NCBI GenBank assembly: GCA_965218775.1
Contig: CBDCLS010000006.1
Span: 2,480,001-2,544,000 of the forward strand
Reading direction: 5' to 3'
Origin: CAUZIZ01 sp965218775
GTDB taxonomy: Bacteria > Acidobacteriota > UBA6911 > RPQK01 > JAJDTT01
Length of the DNA stretch: 64,000 nucleotides
Shown: one piece after another, positions 7,743-15,746 of the stretch
How positions within the stretch are numbered: position 1 is the first letter of the stretch
Layout of the letters: every line of letters starts with the position of its first letter
The notes under the pieces: model-generated
The model's database searches: none
Seen by the model: the letters and a program-made list of their open reading frames with translations, nothing else
What the model was told of the DNA's origin: nothing
Translations under genes and position numbers: made by a program

Positions 7743-8034
7743 GTGGTCCGCTTTGTGCCGATCGGCTACTCGGCTCGCATCGGTCGTTCGAAGATCCGCC
7801 CGATCCGCGACACACTCAGGTTCCTGATGTTGGTCATCCGAACAGGGACCTACTTTGCTCTGTTCCGTGTCTTCATGCCGGCAGTTTGTGTGATATTCGG
7901 GCTGTTCATATTCTCTCTATGATGAGCTCGTTCTGGAGAACCTCACCGAGACTTTCATCGTACTCATGTTGACCCTGACCGGTAGCATCTTCACCATGAT
8001 CGCCGACATGATCCACAAGCGTAGCCGGAGCTAA
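7743..8034 (+). pseudogene. C-terminal remnant of a GT2 (polyprenyl-phosphate sugar) glycosyltransferase
   Basis: The first frame reads V-P-I-G-Y-S-A-R-I-G-R-S-K-I-R-P-I-R-D-T-L then a hydrophobic segment (FLMLVIRTGTYFALFRVFMP), stopping at TGA near 7920. A one-frame shift continues Y-D-E-L-V-L-E-N-L-T-E, then FIVLMLTLTGSIFTMIADMI and H-K-R-S-R-S-stop. Together they match the end of dolichol/undecaprenyl-phosphate mannosyltransferase-like GT2 enzymes: the S-K-I-R-P-I-x-D-T-L motif, two membrane helices and a L-A-D-L-I-D-R-R-type tail. The catalytic N-terminal domain is absent. The stretch from 8035 to 8273 holds no gene I can support. Confidence 0.8.
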
Positions 8035-8273
8035 GAATGCTGGATATGCATGAGGAGATCCGTCGCACTGCCGACCTTGATCCTAGAACCCTGGGTTACC
8101 AATACTAGACGGCGTATGACTGGCACCAAGCTAAGGGAACTAGCTGACTCCCTCCTCTACCTCGAGAGGGTTTCTGAGATCAATCCAGGATACAAGCAGT
8201 CTATGTTCGTCGCCGGCGAAACGCCTCACAAGAGTGATCAAGTGGGGGTGACAGCTAGTGACCTCTTTGAACC

Positions 8274-8654
8274 CTACTTCTCTCGCTTTTGCTCCTGCGC
8301 TTGCTTGAGATTGTTCCTGGCAAGTTCAAAACTAGGCGCTAGCACTAATGATTTTTCGCACGCCTCGATAGCCTTATCCCACGCTTCCAAGCGGTTGTAG
8401 GCTGCACACATATTATTGTAAGCAATGGCGTTGGCCGGGTCTAGCTCCAGCGCTTTCACGCAGGCCGCAATACATTCAGCAAACTGGCCCTTCTGAAAAT
8501 GCGAAAGACTTTGATCGACATACCAGTCCGCCGTTCGGTTACTCTCCGACGTTCTCCCGGTGGATTCCAACTCTGCATCCGCTTGGTCACCGCAAAAAAC
8601 CAGAGAAATCAGGCACAGGCCGAGCATTAGCTGGAGACGGTTCCTTCTTTTCAT
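8274..8654 (-). CDS. TPR-repeat protein, exported
   Basis: 126 residues from the ATG that follows a GGGGGAG box by about ten bases. An upstream in-frame ATG would prepend Arg-rich residues with no support. The N-terminus (MKRRNRLQLMLGLCLISLVF) is a signal peptide, with a Cys after L-V-F that could be a weak lipobox. From residue about 48 two to three tetratricopeptide repeats follow: W-Y-V-D-Q-S-L-S-H-F-Q-K-G-Q-F, then CVKALELDPANAIAYNNMCA and CEKSLVLAPSFELARNNLKQ. It is probably a periplasmic or membrane-attached adaptor. Similar TPR proteins often accompany glycosyltransferase genes; the remnant upstream fits that. Confidence 0.75.
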   Translation of the reverse strand: MKRRNRLQLMLGLCLISLVFCGDQADAELESTGRTSESNRTADWYVDQSLSHFQKGQFAECIAACVKALELDPANAIAYNNMCAAYNRLEAWDKAIEACEKSLVLAPSFELARNNLKQAQEQKREK

Positions 8655-8689
8655 TAATCTGGATCTCCCCCGATTTCGTTGACACCGAA

Positions 8690-8990
8690 TCATAGTAGGT
8701 TAACTGCCGCTCCTCGAACTTCGCCGGGCTGATTCGGCCCAGGAATAAATGTTTGCGACCATCGTCGAAACCTTCGATAAACCACGGCAACGCCCCCGTC
8801 GCCTGACGTTGCGTCAGGAAGCCTTCCTGATGAATCGATTCCTTCCCCAAGGTCGCGAAGACGGATTCCATCCCACTGTTATCCGAGGGTCGAAGCAGTT
8901 ACCATGGCGGCTCATGTTGCAGCTTGATCCCAAGATCTCGAAGCTCCCGCCGATATTCGCGGCAGGTCTACTCTTCGTCGGTTGCGCTAG
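8690..8990 (-). pseudogene. Remnant of an IS3-family transposase (OrfB C-terminus)
   Basis: One frame gives M-E-S-V-F-A-T-L-G-K-E-S-I-H-Q-E-G-F then H-L-F-L-G-R-I-S-P-A-K-F-E-E-R-Q-L. This matches the DDE end of IS3-family OrfB (E-S-F-F-x-T-L-K-x-E then R-R-H-x-x-L-G-Y-x-S-P-A-x-F-E). Just upstream C-N-M-S-R-H-G-N-C-F-D matches C-S-M-S-R-x-G-N-C-W-D-N, and E-Y-R-R-E-L-R-D-L-G-I-K matches the part before it, each in a different frame. Two or more frameshifts show this is dead. No intact IS ends are visible. Confidence 0.75.
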
Positions 8991-9002
8991 TGCCCAATCG
9001 GC

Positions 9003-9710
9003 TCATTGATCTGCCTCCTCCACATAAAAGAGGTCCCCGCCGATATTCTGACATCGATTATTGCATCTCGTGCCCATTGCGGCCAAGAGTGAATGCCTGT
9101 ATGGGAAAAAATGCAGGTGCAAATCGAAGGTGTACCGATACGGGCGTTGGCGTGGCACGACGATCACGAGCCGACGTCGGGTTACTCTGCGCAGCTCACT
9201 GATTGCCAAGAACAGGTTTTGAACGTGTTCTAGCGTGTGCGTACAAACAACCGTGTCGAAAGACCTGTCGGGGAAGGGCAGTTGCTCGACGTCAGCAGCA
9301 GTGAACTGAATACCCGAATCCTTGGGCACCCTGCTAGGAGATATGGAGATGTCACACGCAGTGAGGGTCGCCATTTTCGCCAGCAATGACGCAAGGTAGC
9401 AACGCCCGCATCCGATTTCGAGGATCCGGTCGCCCACGACACTGCCCAGGATCGCAGTTATGCACCGACTATTCAAGTCGGTTGGGCGATCGACGTTGAG
9501 GTCGAGGACCTGTGTGTAGGTGTTGCCAAACTCCTTTGGGCTCAAGCGTAGTGCATCATGTTTGAACCTAAAGAAAATATCGGCTCGCTTCCCGAAAAGT
9601 AGGCGAAATGCGGGCCAGACAAACCACCTGCGATCTCGAATGAGCGGCGGAACCAGCTGATCGAGAACCCAATGGATGATCCGAGTGAAATTGCGGGATA
9701 GTTGCACCAC
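9003..9710 (-). CDS. Class I SAM-dependent methyltransferase
   Basis: 235 residues. The Rossmann methyltransferase motifs are present: motif I ILEIGCGRCYLASLLAK near residue 95, the acidic end of strand 2 in TACDIS, motif II/III around FTAADVEQLPFPDRSFDTVV near residue 135, and THTLEHVQNLFLAISELRRV. This is the Methyltransf_11 type. The substrate cannot be inferred. It follows a FemAB-like gene and a deacetylase gene on the same strand, so a role in modifying a surface glycan or lipid-linked intermediate is likely but unproven. The 235-residue length and the C-terminal G-G-D-L-F-Y-V-E-E suggest it is complete. The start used is GTG; a second GTG follows directly. Confidence 0.85.
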   Translation of the reverse strand: MVQLSRNFTRIIHWVLDQLVPPLIRDRRWFVWPAFRLLFGKRADIFFRFKHDALRLSPKEFGNTYTQVLDLNVDRPTDLNSRCITAILGSVVGDRILEIGCGRCYLASLLAKMATLTACDISISPSRVPKDSGIQFTAADVEQLPFPDRSFDTVVCTHTLEHVQNLFLAISELRRVTRRRLVIVVPRQRPYRYTFDLHLHFFPYRHSLLAAMGTRCNNRCQNIGGDLFYVEEADQ

Positions 9711-9769
9711 GACTGACCTTCGGCCGGTCTAGCAAGATGTCTTCAAACCAAGCGCAGTCGCTGCGCTCA

Positions 9770-10756
9770 TCACGGAATGTCGCGGATCAACCGCGGCCCA
9801 CACCGATTCGCCAGCCAGCCGGGCATGCGACGCCATGCATTTGTCGAAAGGCGGGCCGTTGTCGAATCAAACGTTGGCACGAGAAAATTCCCCATATGTA
9901 CATAGTTGTAGTAAAGCTGGATTGGTACCGCGCCCCAGGACTGCTTGTAGCTAAACGTTCCCTGATGCCGGCGACTGCGGCCCATATCAAAGAAGGCAAA
10001 CCCTTGCTCAGATGCCCGTTCGATGATCTTCCAATAGAGGACATTGTTGATGCTCATGGACCTACATCTCTTCAAGGTACAGCAGAAAGGGTGGTGCACG
10101 GCGCTGCCGCAATGCAACAGCATTGCTGCGGCTACAGGATCCCCCTTCAAGTAAATAACGAGCAACTGGGCGTCATCGCCGAACGCTTCAAGTATCTGCC
10201 GGTAGAATCGCTTGCTGTGGGTCGGCGTCCCCAGGTCGCGCCAGGCGATCGCGATAACTTGATAGAAGGGGTCAAGGAGTTCCGCGCCGCCGAAGCAGAC
10301 GCGGGGGTTGGCCTTCAGACCCTTGCGCGTCTGATTGCGCACCTTCCCACCCAAAGTGTTCCTCCATAGATGTTCGGGTCCGGGTCGAAGGTCGAGCACG
10401 AGTGTCCAGTAGGATCGATCGACCGCCACTTTCTGCGAATCGCCCGGGAAGAGGTTTCGCCTCGTCTTCAATAACAGATACCTTGCACGGTGCTGCTTCA
10501 GAGCCTTCTGCAGCGTTTCTATATCTGCCTCATCCAGCCTTGGGCGCGAGCTGTCGACTCCGCCATCGGTAAGGTATGGTGCACTGCTGAGCCAACGCTT
10601 TCCTATCCAGCTTGATGAACGAAACAGCGTCGTCTGAAATCCGCAGCCGCGCACAGAAAAGCTCTGAAGACCGTATGCTCTGTTGACGGCTCGCTCCCAG
10701 GCTGGAAGGTCAGCCGGACGCATCAATGCGTCAGGAGTTACCTCAGACAACGGCAC
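9770..10756 (-). CDS. FemAB-like GNAT-fold protein (exopolysaccharide/PEP-CTERM-associated type)
   Basis: 328 residues. It carries the two-lobed acyltransferase architecture of FemAB-related proteins: an N-terminal lobe with W-x-x-x-V and Y-L-L-L-K-T-R-R, then VRNQTRKGLKANPRVCFGG, the P-T-H-S-K-R-F-Y-x-x-I motif near residue 180, and the C-terminal F-F-D-M-G-R-S-R-x-x-x-G-T-F-x-Y-K-Q-S-W-G. That last motif is characteristic of the FemAB family encoded in exosortase and exopolysaccharide loci. Such proteins are thought to transfer an amino acid or acyl group, but the substrate is unknown. The gene overlaps the end of the upstream deacetylase by 19 bases and precedes the methyltransferase, which indicates a three-gene operon. 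Start choice (GTG at 10756) is uncertain. Confidence 0.82.
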   Translation of the reverse strand: MPLSEVTPDALMRPADLPAWERAVNRAYGLQSFSVRGCGFQTTLFRSSSWIGKRWLSSAPYLTDGGVDSSRPRLDEADIETLQKALKQHRARYLLLKTRRNLFPGDSQKVAVDRSYWTLVLDLRPGPEHLWRNTLGGKVRNQTRKGLKANPRVCFGGAELLDPFYQVIAIAWRDLGTPTHSKRFYRQILEAFGDDAQLLVIYLKGDPVAAAMLLHCGSAVHHPFCCTLKRCRSMSINNVLYWKIIERASEQGFAFFDMGRSRRHQGTFSYKQSWGAVPIQLYYNYVHMGNFLVPTFDSTTARLSTNAWRRMPGWLANRCGPRLIRDIP

Positions 10757-11529
10757 GCCTCCAACTCCTGTTGTCTAGCCGATGCCACTAAATGACGGCG
10801 TTCCTTCTCGTCATCGAGATCGCACTGTCTATCCAACTCGGGGGTTCCGGGGTGCAACATGATCTCCACCTGATCAAACCGCTCATATTGTGGGTCTCTG
10901 ATTATACTTGTCACCATACTTGGTGTGATACGACAGGTCTGCAGGACGCTAAAGAGCGCCGATCCGCCTGAGCGATCGTTAACACAGTACGTCCGATTTA
11001 TCTCAGCAAAGCTGCTTAGCAGCAGGTACTTGGCGACGTTAAGGCTGAGGAAACAACCTATCGACCGGCTTGTGCGCATTGTTAGCCACGGCCGTTCGTT
11101 GACTGTACGGATTCTCTCGATTCCAAAGTGATGGGCCAGTTTCAAAATGATCTTGTACACAAAGGGAATCATGTGCACGTGTCGATGGCTGTCAAGGTGT
11201 GTCGGCTCAATGCCGTGATCGATCGCCTTTTGGATTTGCGCAGTGAGCTCGTTCTCGATCTGAACGCCTGCCGCTTGGCGGGTCTTTCGTTTCCCAAGTC
11301 GCCACAGTCCCATGAATCCACGAGAAAATCGGCCATATCGATCGACCAACAGAGGCACGCGTTCGGGGCTCATTAGCGACCTGCCGTAGAGGAGGTTTAG
11401 ATGTACGCCAACGCCGATCCCAGGGCACCGGCGAACTACGTTCTCAACGGCGTCCTCGAAATACCTCGTGTTGACCATAACGCTGGTATGGCTCAGCCCG
11501 CCCTGGTGGCATCCAGCGAGAATGGCCCT
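10738..11529 (-). pseudogene. ChbG/HpnK (YdjC-like) carbohydrate deacetylase, 5' end destroyed by an IS
   Basis: The readable part begins R-A-I-L-A-G-C-H-Q-G-G-L-S-H-T-S-V-M-V-N, then G-V-G-V-H-L-N-L-L-Y-G-R-S-L and THLDSHRHVHMIP near the middle. These are the second and third metal/catalytic segments of the YdjC-like deacetylases, which remove acetyl groups from N-acetyl sugars. The family normally starts with a strand ending in A-D-D-F-G, supplying the catalytic Asp and a metal ligand. That segment is missing: the coding frame joins IS DNA at about 11530, immediately before R-A-I-L. The frame stays open a short way into the IS, so a fusion product could be made, but it would lack the active site. 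Downstream FemAB and methyltransferase genes are probably polar victims. Confidence 0.82.
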
Positions 11530-12999
11530 GGACATTCCCCATTTTTCAGAGGCCCAGAGGAAGCAGGGACAGCTGACGGGAGCTGGGATCGGGTCGAGCC
11601 CCGCCAATCCCGCTGTGGCGGCCGAATAGGAGCTGCTTGATGCCATCGGCTATGGCATAGAAGCGGAACTCCGGGATGCCGTAGATCCGTTTGGCTGCCT
11701 GCTCGATGTGTTGGACCAGAAGGGCCAGCTTGGCCCTTTTACCCAGATAGACACAGGCGAAGAAGGCGGCGATCATGACCAAGGCGGCCATATTGCGCAG
11801 GCGCTCATACTTGAGCAAACGGATGTCTTCCAACTCGTAGCTCTGCTTGATAAATCGGATCGTTTCCTCGACACGCCAGCGGCTCAGATAGCTCTCGACC
11901 ACCCGCCACTGGCTCTTGCGCGAGCGTTTGACCGTCTGGTTCGTCAGAAGCATCAGGGGACGGGGGCCAAAGCCATCCACCACCACCAGGTACAGCGATT
12001 GGTCGAAACCGGGCAAACGCACCCCTCGGGCCCCAAACTCCAACCGGTAGACCTTCTCCCCCGCACTCGTCTCCTTGATCACGACTTCCCGGTAGCGGCG
12101 CCGACAACCACGCGCCCACTCCTCGGCGCTCTTCTTGCTGCGCCCTGAGATCAGGTGACGATCCCCCCGCTGGCACACCAGGAACGGGTGTCCCCGCTTC
12201 AGCAGGACTTCGAGGATCTCCTCCCGATCCCCTCCCCGGTCCATCACCCAGATCCCTCGCCCTTGGGTGGCTTTGGAGACTCGCCCAATCGCCTTGAGGA
12301 TCTCGTCGTTTTCGCTCACAAAGTCCGGCGCTTTCTGCGAGTACAGCTCCTGGTACAACGGCAGCACCTCGGCACTCCCCCGCCTCGCTCCGACCACCTC
12401 ACAGCACCAGTATCCATCTCGGATCTCCCCTCGGGAGCCGTCCCGGACCCGCGCCAGGTATTGCATCTTCCGGGCATATGGCTTACTCACATCCGTGGGG
12501 TCCACAATCAACAGCGTCTCCTTCTCCACCCGCCAGGCCGCCAACTCCAGCAGATTCTTTCCCACCGCTCCTCTCAATCCCTGACGGTTGAGTTGGCGGC
12601 TCAGCCGCTCGATGACTTTCTTCAGAGCGATCTCCTCCTCCAGTGCTCGCGCAATCTCGCTGAGCCGGACCGACGCCCGACACTGCATCCCGTAGAGCAC
12701 CTCCCGGATCAAACGAGCGGCGGTCTTCGGTAATCCTTCAGAGACCTTCCCCGAAAATTCTCTCAGCTGCTCTCGAATCTTCCACGCTACTTTGGCATCA
12801 TGCATCTGGGTCCCTCCGCTTAATTGGTTGTTGGGTTTGGAGTTCCGCCAACCAGTCTAAGCGCTAGGGACCCACACTTTTGGGGGTCGACAGTTCCCCC
12901 ATTTTCTCCCAATTTCAACCCATCCCACTTCCCTTATCGCCCTACTCTCTTGTTCTCAACTACTTGAGAGAATTCACCCTCAATTTTTGGGGAATGTCC
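11530..12999 (-). mobile_element. IS4-family insertion sequence, copy 1 (about 1470 bp)
   Basis: The left end is GGACATTCCCCATTTTTCAG. The right end is the complement, with TTTTTGGGGAATGTCC, so the inverted repeats share GGACATTCCCCA. The outermost bases could extend 2-3 further (CCTGG/CCAGG). It lies inside the 5' part of the deacetylase gene. No clear target duplication is visible between the outer flanks. Confidence 0.85.
11546..12805 (-). CDS. IS4-family DDE transposase, copy 1
   Basis: 419 residues. Catalytic landmarks are D-P-T-D-V-S-K-P near residue 102 (first Asp), W-V-M-D-R-G-G-D-R near residue 190 (second Asp) and YLSRWRVEETIRFIKQ near residue 315. The last matches the Y-(2)-R-(3)-E-(6)-K signature of IS4 transposases and holds the catalytic Glu. 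The length fits the family. The protein is the same as that of copy 2, and both appear intact, so the element should be able to move. The gene reads in the same direction as the deacetylase it interrupts. Confidence 0.92.
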   Translation of the reverse strand: MHDAKVAWKIREQLREFSGKVSEGLPKTAARLIREVLYGMQCRASVRLSEIARALEEEIALKKVIERLSRQLNRQGLRGAVGKNLLELAAWRVEKETLLIVDPTDVSKPYARKMQYLARVRDGSRGEIRDGYWCCEVVGARRGSAEVLPLYQELYSQKAPDFVSENDEILKAIGRVSKATQGRGIWVMDRGGDREEILEVLLKRGHPFLVCQRGDRHLISGRSKKSAEEWARGCRRRYREVVIKETSAGEKVYRLEFGARGVRLPGFDQSLYLVVVDGFGPRPLMLLTNQTVKRSRKSQWRVVESYLSRWRVEETIRFIKQSYELEDIRLLKYERLRNMAALVMIAAFFACVYLGKRAKLALLVQHIEQAAKRIYGIPEFRFYAIADGIKQLLFGRHSGIGGARPDPSSRQLSLLPLGL

Positions 13000-13012
13000 T
13001 GGGCAAAGACCT

Positions 13013-14482
13013 GGACATTCCCCATTTTTCAGAGGCCCAGAGGAAGCAGGGACAGCTGACGGGAGCTGGGATCGGGTCGAGCCCCGCCAATCCCGCTGTG
13101 GCGGCCGAATAGGAGCTGCTTGATGCCATCGGCTATGGCATAGAAGCGGAACTCCGGGATGCCGTAGATCCGTTTGGCTGCCTGCTCGATGTGTTGGACC
13201 AGAAGGGCCAGCTTGGCCCTTTTACCCAGATAGACACAGGCGAAGAAGGCGGCGATCATGACCAAGGCGGCCATATTGCGCAGGCGCTCATACTTGAGCA
13301 AACGGATGTCTTCCAACTCGTAGCTCTGCTTGATAAATCGGATCGTTTCCTCGACACGCCAGCGGCTCAGATAGCTCTCGACCACCCGCCACTGGCTCTT
13401 GCGCGAGCGTTTGACCGTCTGGTTCGTCAGAAGCATCAGGGGACGGGGGCCAAAGCCATCCACCACCACCAGGTACAGCGATTGGTCGAAACCGGGCAAA
13501 CGCACCCCTCGGGCCCCAAACTCCAACCGGTAGACCTTCTCCCCCGCACTCGTCTCCTTGATCACGACTTCCCGGTAGCGGCGCCGACAACCACGCGCCC
13601 ACTCCTCGGCGCTCTTCTTGCTGCGCCCTGAGATCAGGTGACGATCCCCCCGCTGGCACACCAGGAACGGGTGTCCCCGCTTCAGCAGGACTTCGAGGAT
13701 CTCCTCCCGATCCCCTCCCCGGTCCATCACCCAGATCCCTCGCCCTTGGGTGGCTTTGGAGACTCGCCCAATCGCCTTGAGGATCTCGTCGTTTTCGCTC
13801 ACAAAGTCCGGCGCTTTCTGCGAGTACAGCTCCTGGTACAACGGCAGCACCTCGGCACTCCCCCGCCTCGCTCCGACCACCTCACAGCACCAGTATCCAT
13901 CTCGGATCTCCCCTCGGGAGCCGTCCCGGACCCGCGCCAGGTATTGCATCTTCCGGGCATATGGCTTACTCACATCCGTGGGGTCCACAATCAACAGCGT
14001 CTCCTTCTCCACCCGCCAGGCCGCCAACTCCAGCAGATTCTTTCCCACCGCTCCTCTCAATCCCTGACGGTTGAGTTGGCGGCTCAGCCGCTCGATGACT
14101 TTCTTCAGAGCGATCTCCTCCTCCAGTGCTCGCGCAATCTCGCTGAGCCGGACCGACGCCCGACACTGCATCCCGTAGAGCACCTCCCGGATCAAACGAG
14201 CGGCGGTCTTCGGTAATCCTTCAGAGACCTTCCCCGAAAATTCTCTCAGCTGCTCTCGAATCTTCCACGCTACTTTGGCATCATGCATCTGGGTCCCTCC
14301 GCTTAATTGGTTGTTGGGTTTGGAGTTCCGCCAACCAGTCTAAGCGCTAGGGACCCACACTTTTGGGGGTCGACAGTTCCCCCATTTTCTCCCAATTTCA
14401 ACCCATCCCACTTCCCTTATCGCCCTACTCTCTTGTTCTCAACTACTTGAGAGAATTCACCCTCAATTTTTGGGGAATGTCC
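13013..14482 (-). mobile_element. IS4-family insertion sequence, copy 2 (tandem)
   Basis: The same element as at 11530-12999, displaced by exactly 1483 bp and separated by a 13-bp spacer TGGGCAAAGACCT. I found no base difference on reading both copies. The sequence beyond the right end (TGGGATAATAGGG) does not continue the deacetylase gene. Confidence 0.85.
13029..14288 (-). CDS. IS4-family DDE transposase, copy 2
   Basis: 419 residues, identical in translation to copy 1, with the same D-P-T-D, M-D-R-G-G-D and Y-R-E-K catalytic motifs. Complete identity indicates a very recent duplication or ongoing gene conversion. A tandem pair of complete copies with a 13-bp spacer is also the form expected after insertion next to a resident copy, or of a head-to-tail transposition intermediate that became fixed. 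An assembly artefact is possible but less likely, because the spacer and the two outer flanks all differ. Confidence 0.92.
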   Translation of the reverse strand: MHDAKVAWKIREQLREFSGKVSEGLPKTAARLIREVLYGMQCRASVRLSEIARALEEEIALKKVIERLSRQLNRQGLRGAVGKNLLELAAWRVEKETLLIVDPTDVSKPYARKMQYLARVRDGSRGEIRDGYWCCEVVGARRGSAEVLPLYQELYSQKAPDFVSENDEILKAIGRVSKATQGRGIWVMDRGGDREEILEVLLKRGHPFLVCQRGDRHLISGRSKKSAEEWARGCRRRYREVVIKETSAGEKVYRLEFGARGVRLPGFDQSLYLVVVDGFGPRPLMLLTNQTVKRSRKSQWRVVESYLSRWRVEETIRFIKQSYELEDIRLLKYERLRNMAALVMIAAFFACVYLGKRAKLALLVQHIEQAAKRIYGIPEFRFYAIADGIKQLLFGRHSGIGGARPDPSSRQLSLLPLGL

Positions 14483-14550
14483 TGGGATAATAGGGGGTAG
14501 GGAGTAGGCACAGGAGCTACCTACCTTCAAACAAGTACTTCCTCGCTAGC

Positions 14551-14646
14551 AAGAGACCAAGAGACCAAGAGACCAAGAGACCAAGAGACCAAGAGACCAA
14601 GAGACCAAGAGACCAAGAGACCAAGAGACCAAGAGACCAAGAGACC
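14551..14646. repeat. Octamer tandem repeat, 12 exact units
   Basis: The 96-bp stretch is twelve perfect copies of AAGAGACC. An 8-bp unit is not a multiple of three, so it cannot be a protein repeat. It sits between the tandem IS4 pair and the response regulator gene, downstream of the latter. Such arrays change length by slippage. Confidence 0.95.
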
Positions 14647-14726
14647 TTACTCTCTGCCTATGTGACAGCCTTTTTGGGGCGGGGCGCCTGGGCGGCGTTT
14701 AAGACCCGACGGCCTCGGCGAAATCC

Positions 14727-15602
14727 TCAGAGGCCTTTCAGATAACCCTGCAGATTACTGCCTGACCCGCAGAGGTGCAGTTTTCGGCGTATGTTCCGCC
14801 GGTGGGTTTTTACAGTGTCAGAGGAGATACTGAGATAGTCGGCAATCTCTCGGTTGACCAGGCCCTCCTTGATGAGGGAGGCGATCCGGTATTCGCTCAT
14901 TGAAAGCGTCGAGCTGATCTTGAAGCTCTCGGGTAGACCGGCGTCCAGCTCCTCTACATAGTCGGACAGCAGCGACAGCTCCGGAGCAACTCGGTACAAG
15001 TTGCCATTCTGCCGTAGCCTCTCTCGCAGCGGTCGCAGTAATAGGCGCAACCTGGAGACGATCTGCCTCTCCGACTGTTTCTGTTCTTTCTCGATGTTGT
15101 GGGCCAGAACAGACAGGGCAGTATTGGCGTCTTGCAGCTCGTGTTTGGCCCCCTCCAGCTGCTTGGCCTGTTTCAGCAGATCTCTCTGGCAGCGGCGAAG
15201 CGCCTCCTGTGCCGACCGTTTTTCCTCCTCGGTCTCCTGTGTCTGAAGTGCACGCCTCACGGAGAGCTCAAGGAATTCAAGTGAAATCGGCCTTTCAATC
15301 AAGTCGAAGACCCCTGCCTTCAAGGCCCTCACCGCCCCTTGCTTGTCGGCGCAACCGTTGATGGCCAGGATCTTTGTATCGGGGCTCTTGCTTCCGATCT
15401 CGCCGACCAGTCCCAGCCCCGACTTCTGAGGCAGCGAGAGATCGATGAAGATGAGGTTGTAGAAGGTTTCTTGCTGCGTGTCAAAGTCCAGAAGGGGGCT
15501 GCTAGCGCTATCTGCCTCTATCCGCCAGGAGACCAGAGCCTGCTGCAGCGGCCTACAGACATCCGGATCATCGACGACGATGAGGGCGCGGACGGTATCC
15601 AT
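14727..15602 (-). CDS. Response regulator with REC domain, coiled coil and LuxR-type HTH
   Basis: 291 residues. The receiver domain (residues about 4-120) has the acidic pair in VVDDPDV, the phospho-acceptor in NLIFIDLSLPQKSG (Asp near 54), and A-I-N-G plus E-R-P-I-S at the usual Thr/Lys positions. The conserved Thr/Ser is replaced by Asn and the Lys by Arg, so phospho-signalling may be atypical. Residues 120-190 form a heptad-rich coiled coil (QEALRRCQRDLLKQAKQLEG). The C-terminus (LSMSEYRIASLIKEGLVNRE then IADYLSISSDTVKTHRRNI) is a LuxR/GerE helix-turn-helix. It probably regulates transcription. No histidine kinase is adjacent, so its partner is unknown. Confidence 0.87.
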   Translation of the reverse strand: MDTVRALIVVDDPDVCRPLQQALVSWRIEADSASSPLLDFDTQQETFYNLIFIDLSLPQKSGLGLVGEIGSKSPDTKILAINGCADKQGAVRALKAGVFDLIERPISLEFLELSVRRALQTQETEEEKRSAQEALRRCQRDLLKQAKQLEGAKHELQDANTALSVLAHNIEKEQKQSERQIVSRLRLLLRPLRERLRQNGNLYRVAPELSLLSDYVEELDAGLPESFKISSTLSMSEYRIASLIKEGLVNREIADYLSISSDTVKTHRRNIRRKLHLCGSGSNLQGYLKGL

Positions 15603-15746
15603 TGCCCGGTGACAAGCAATATATGTTCCAAAAGCTCCCTTTCACAGTGGACTGATAGGTCACTGCAGTCATCCCTCCGGGTTGAGTTAGGCTATAGGCT
15701 GGGTTAGGTAGGGCTCCTGAACGGACTGCGGCGACCGCGCTTCCGC

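Noticed and set aside
8050..8400. Plus-strand frame of 116 residues
   Set aside because: It overlaps the TPR gene antisense and has no family signal; only the glycosyltransferase remnant upstream is supported.
11708..12733. Plus-strand frames of 105-192 residues over the IS4 elements
   Set aside because: They are antisense shadows of the transposase gene and are repeated identically in the second copy.
11516..14494. Target duplication for the IS4 pair
   Set aside because: The outer flanks (GAGAATGGCCCT and TGGGATAATAGG) share only scattered bases, so no duplication can be claimed.
14551..14646. Possible CRISPR array
   Set aside because: The units are 8 bp, contiguous and have no spacers.
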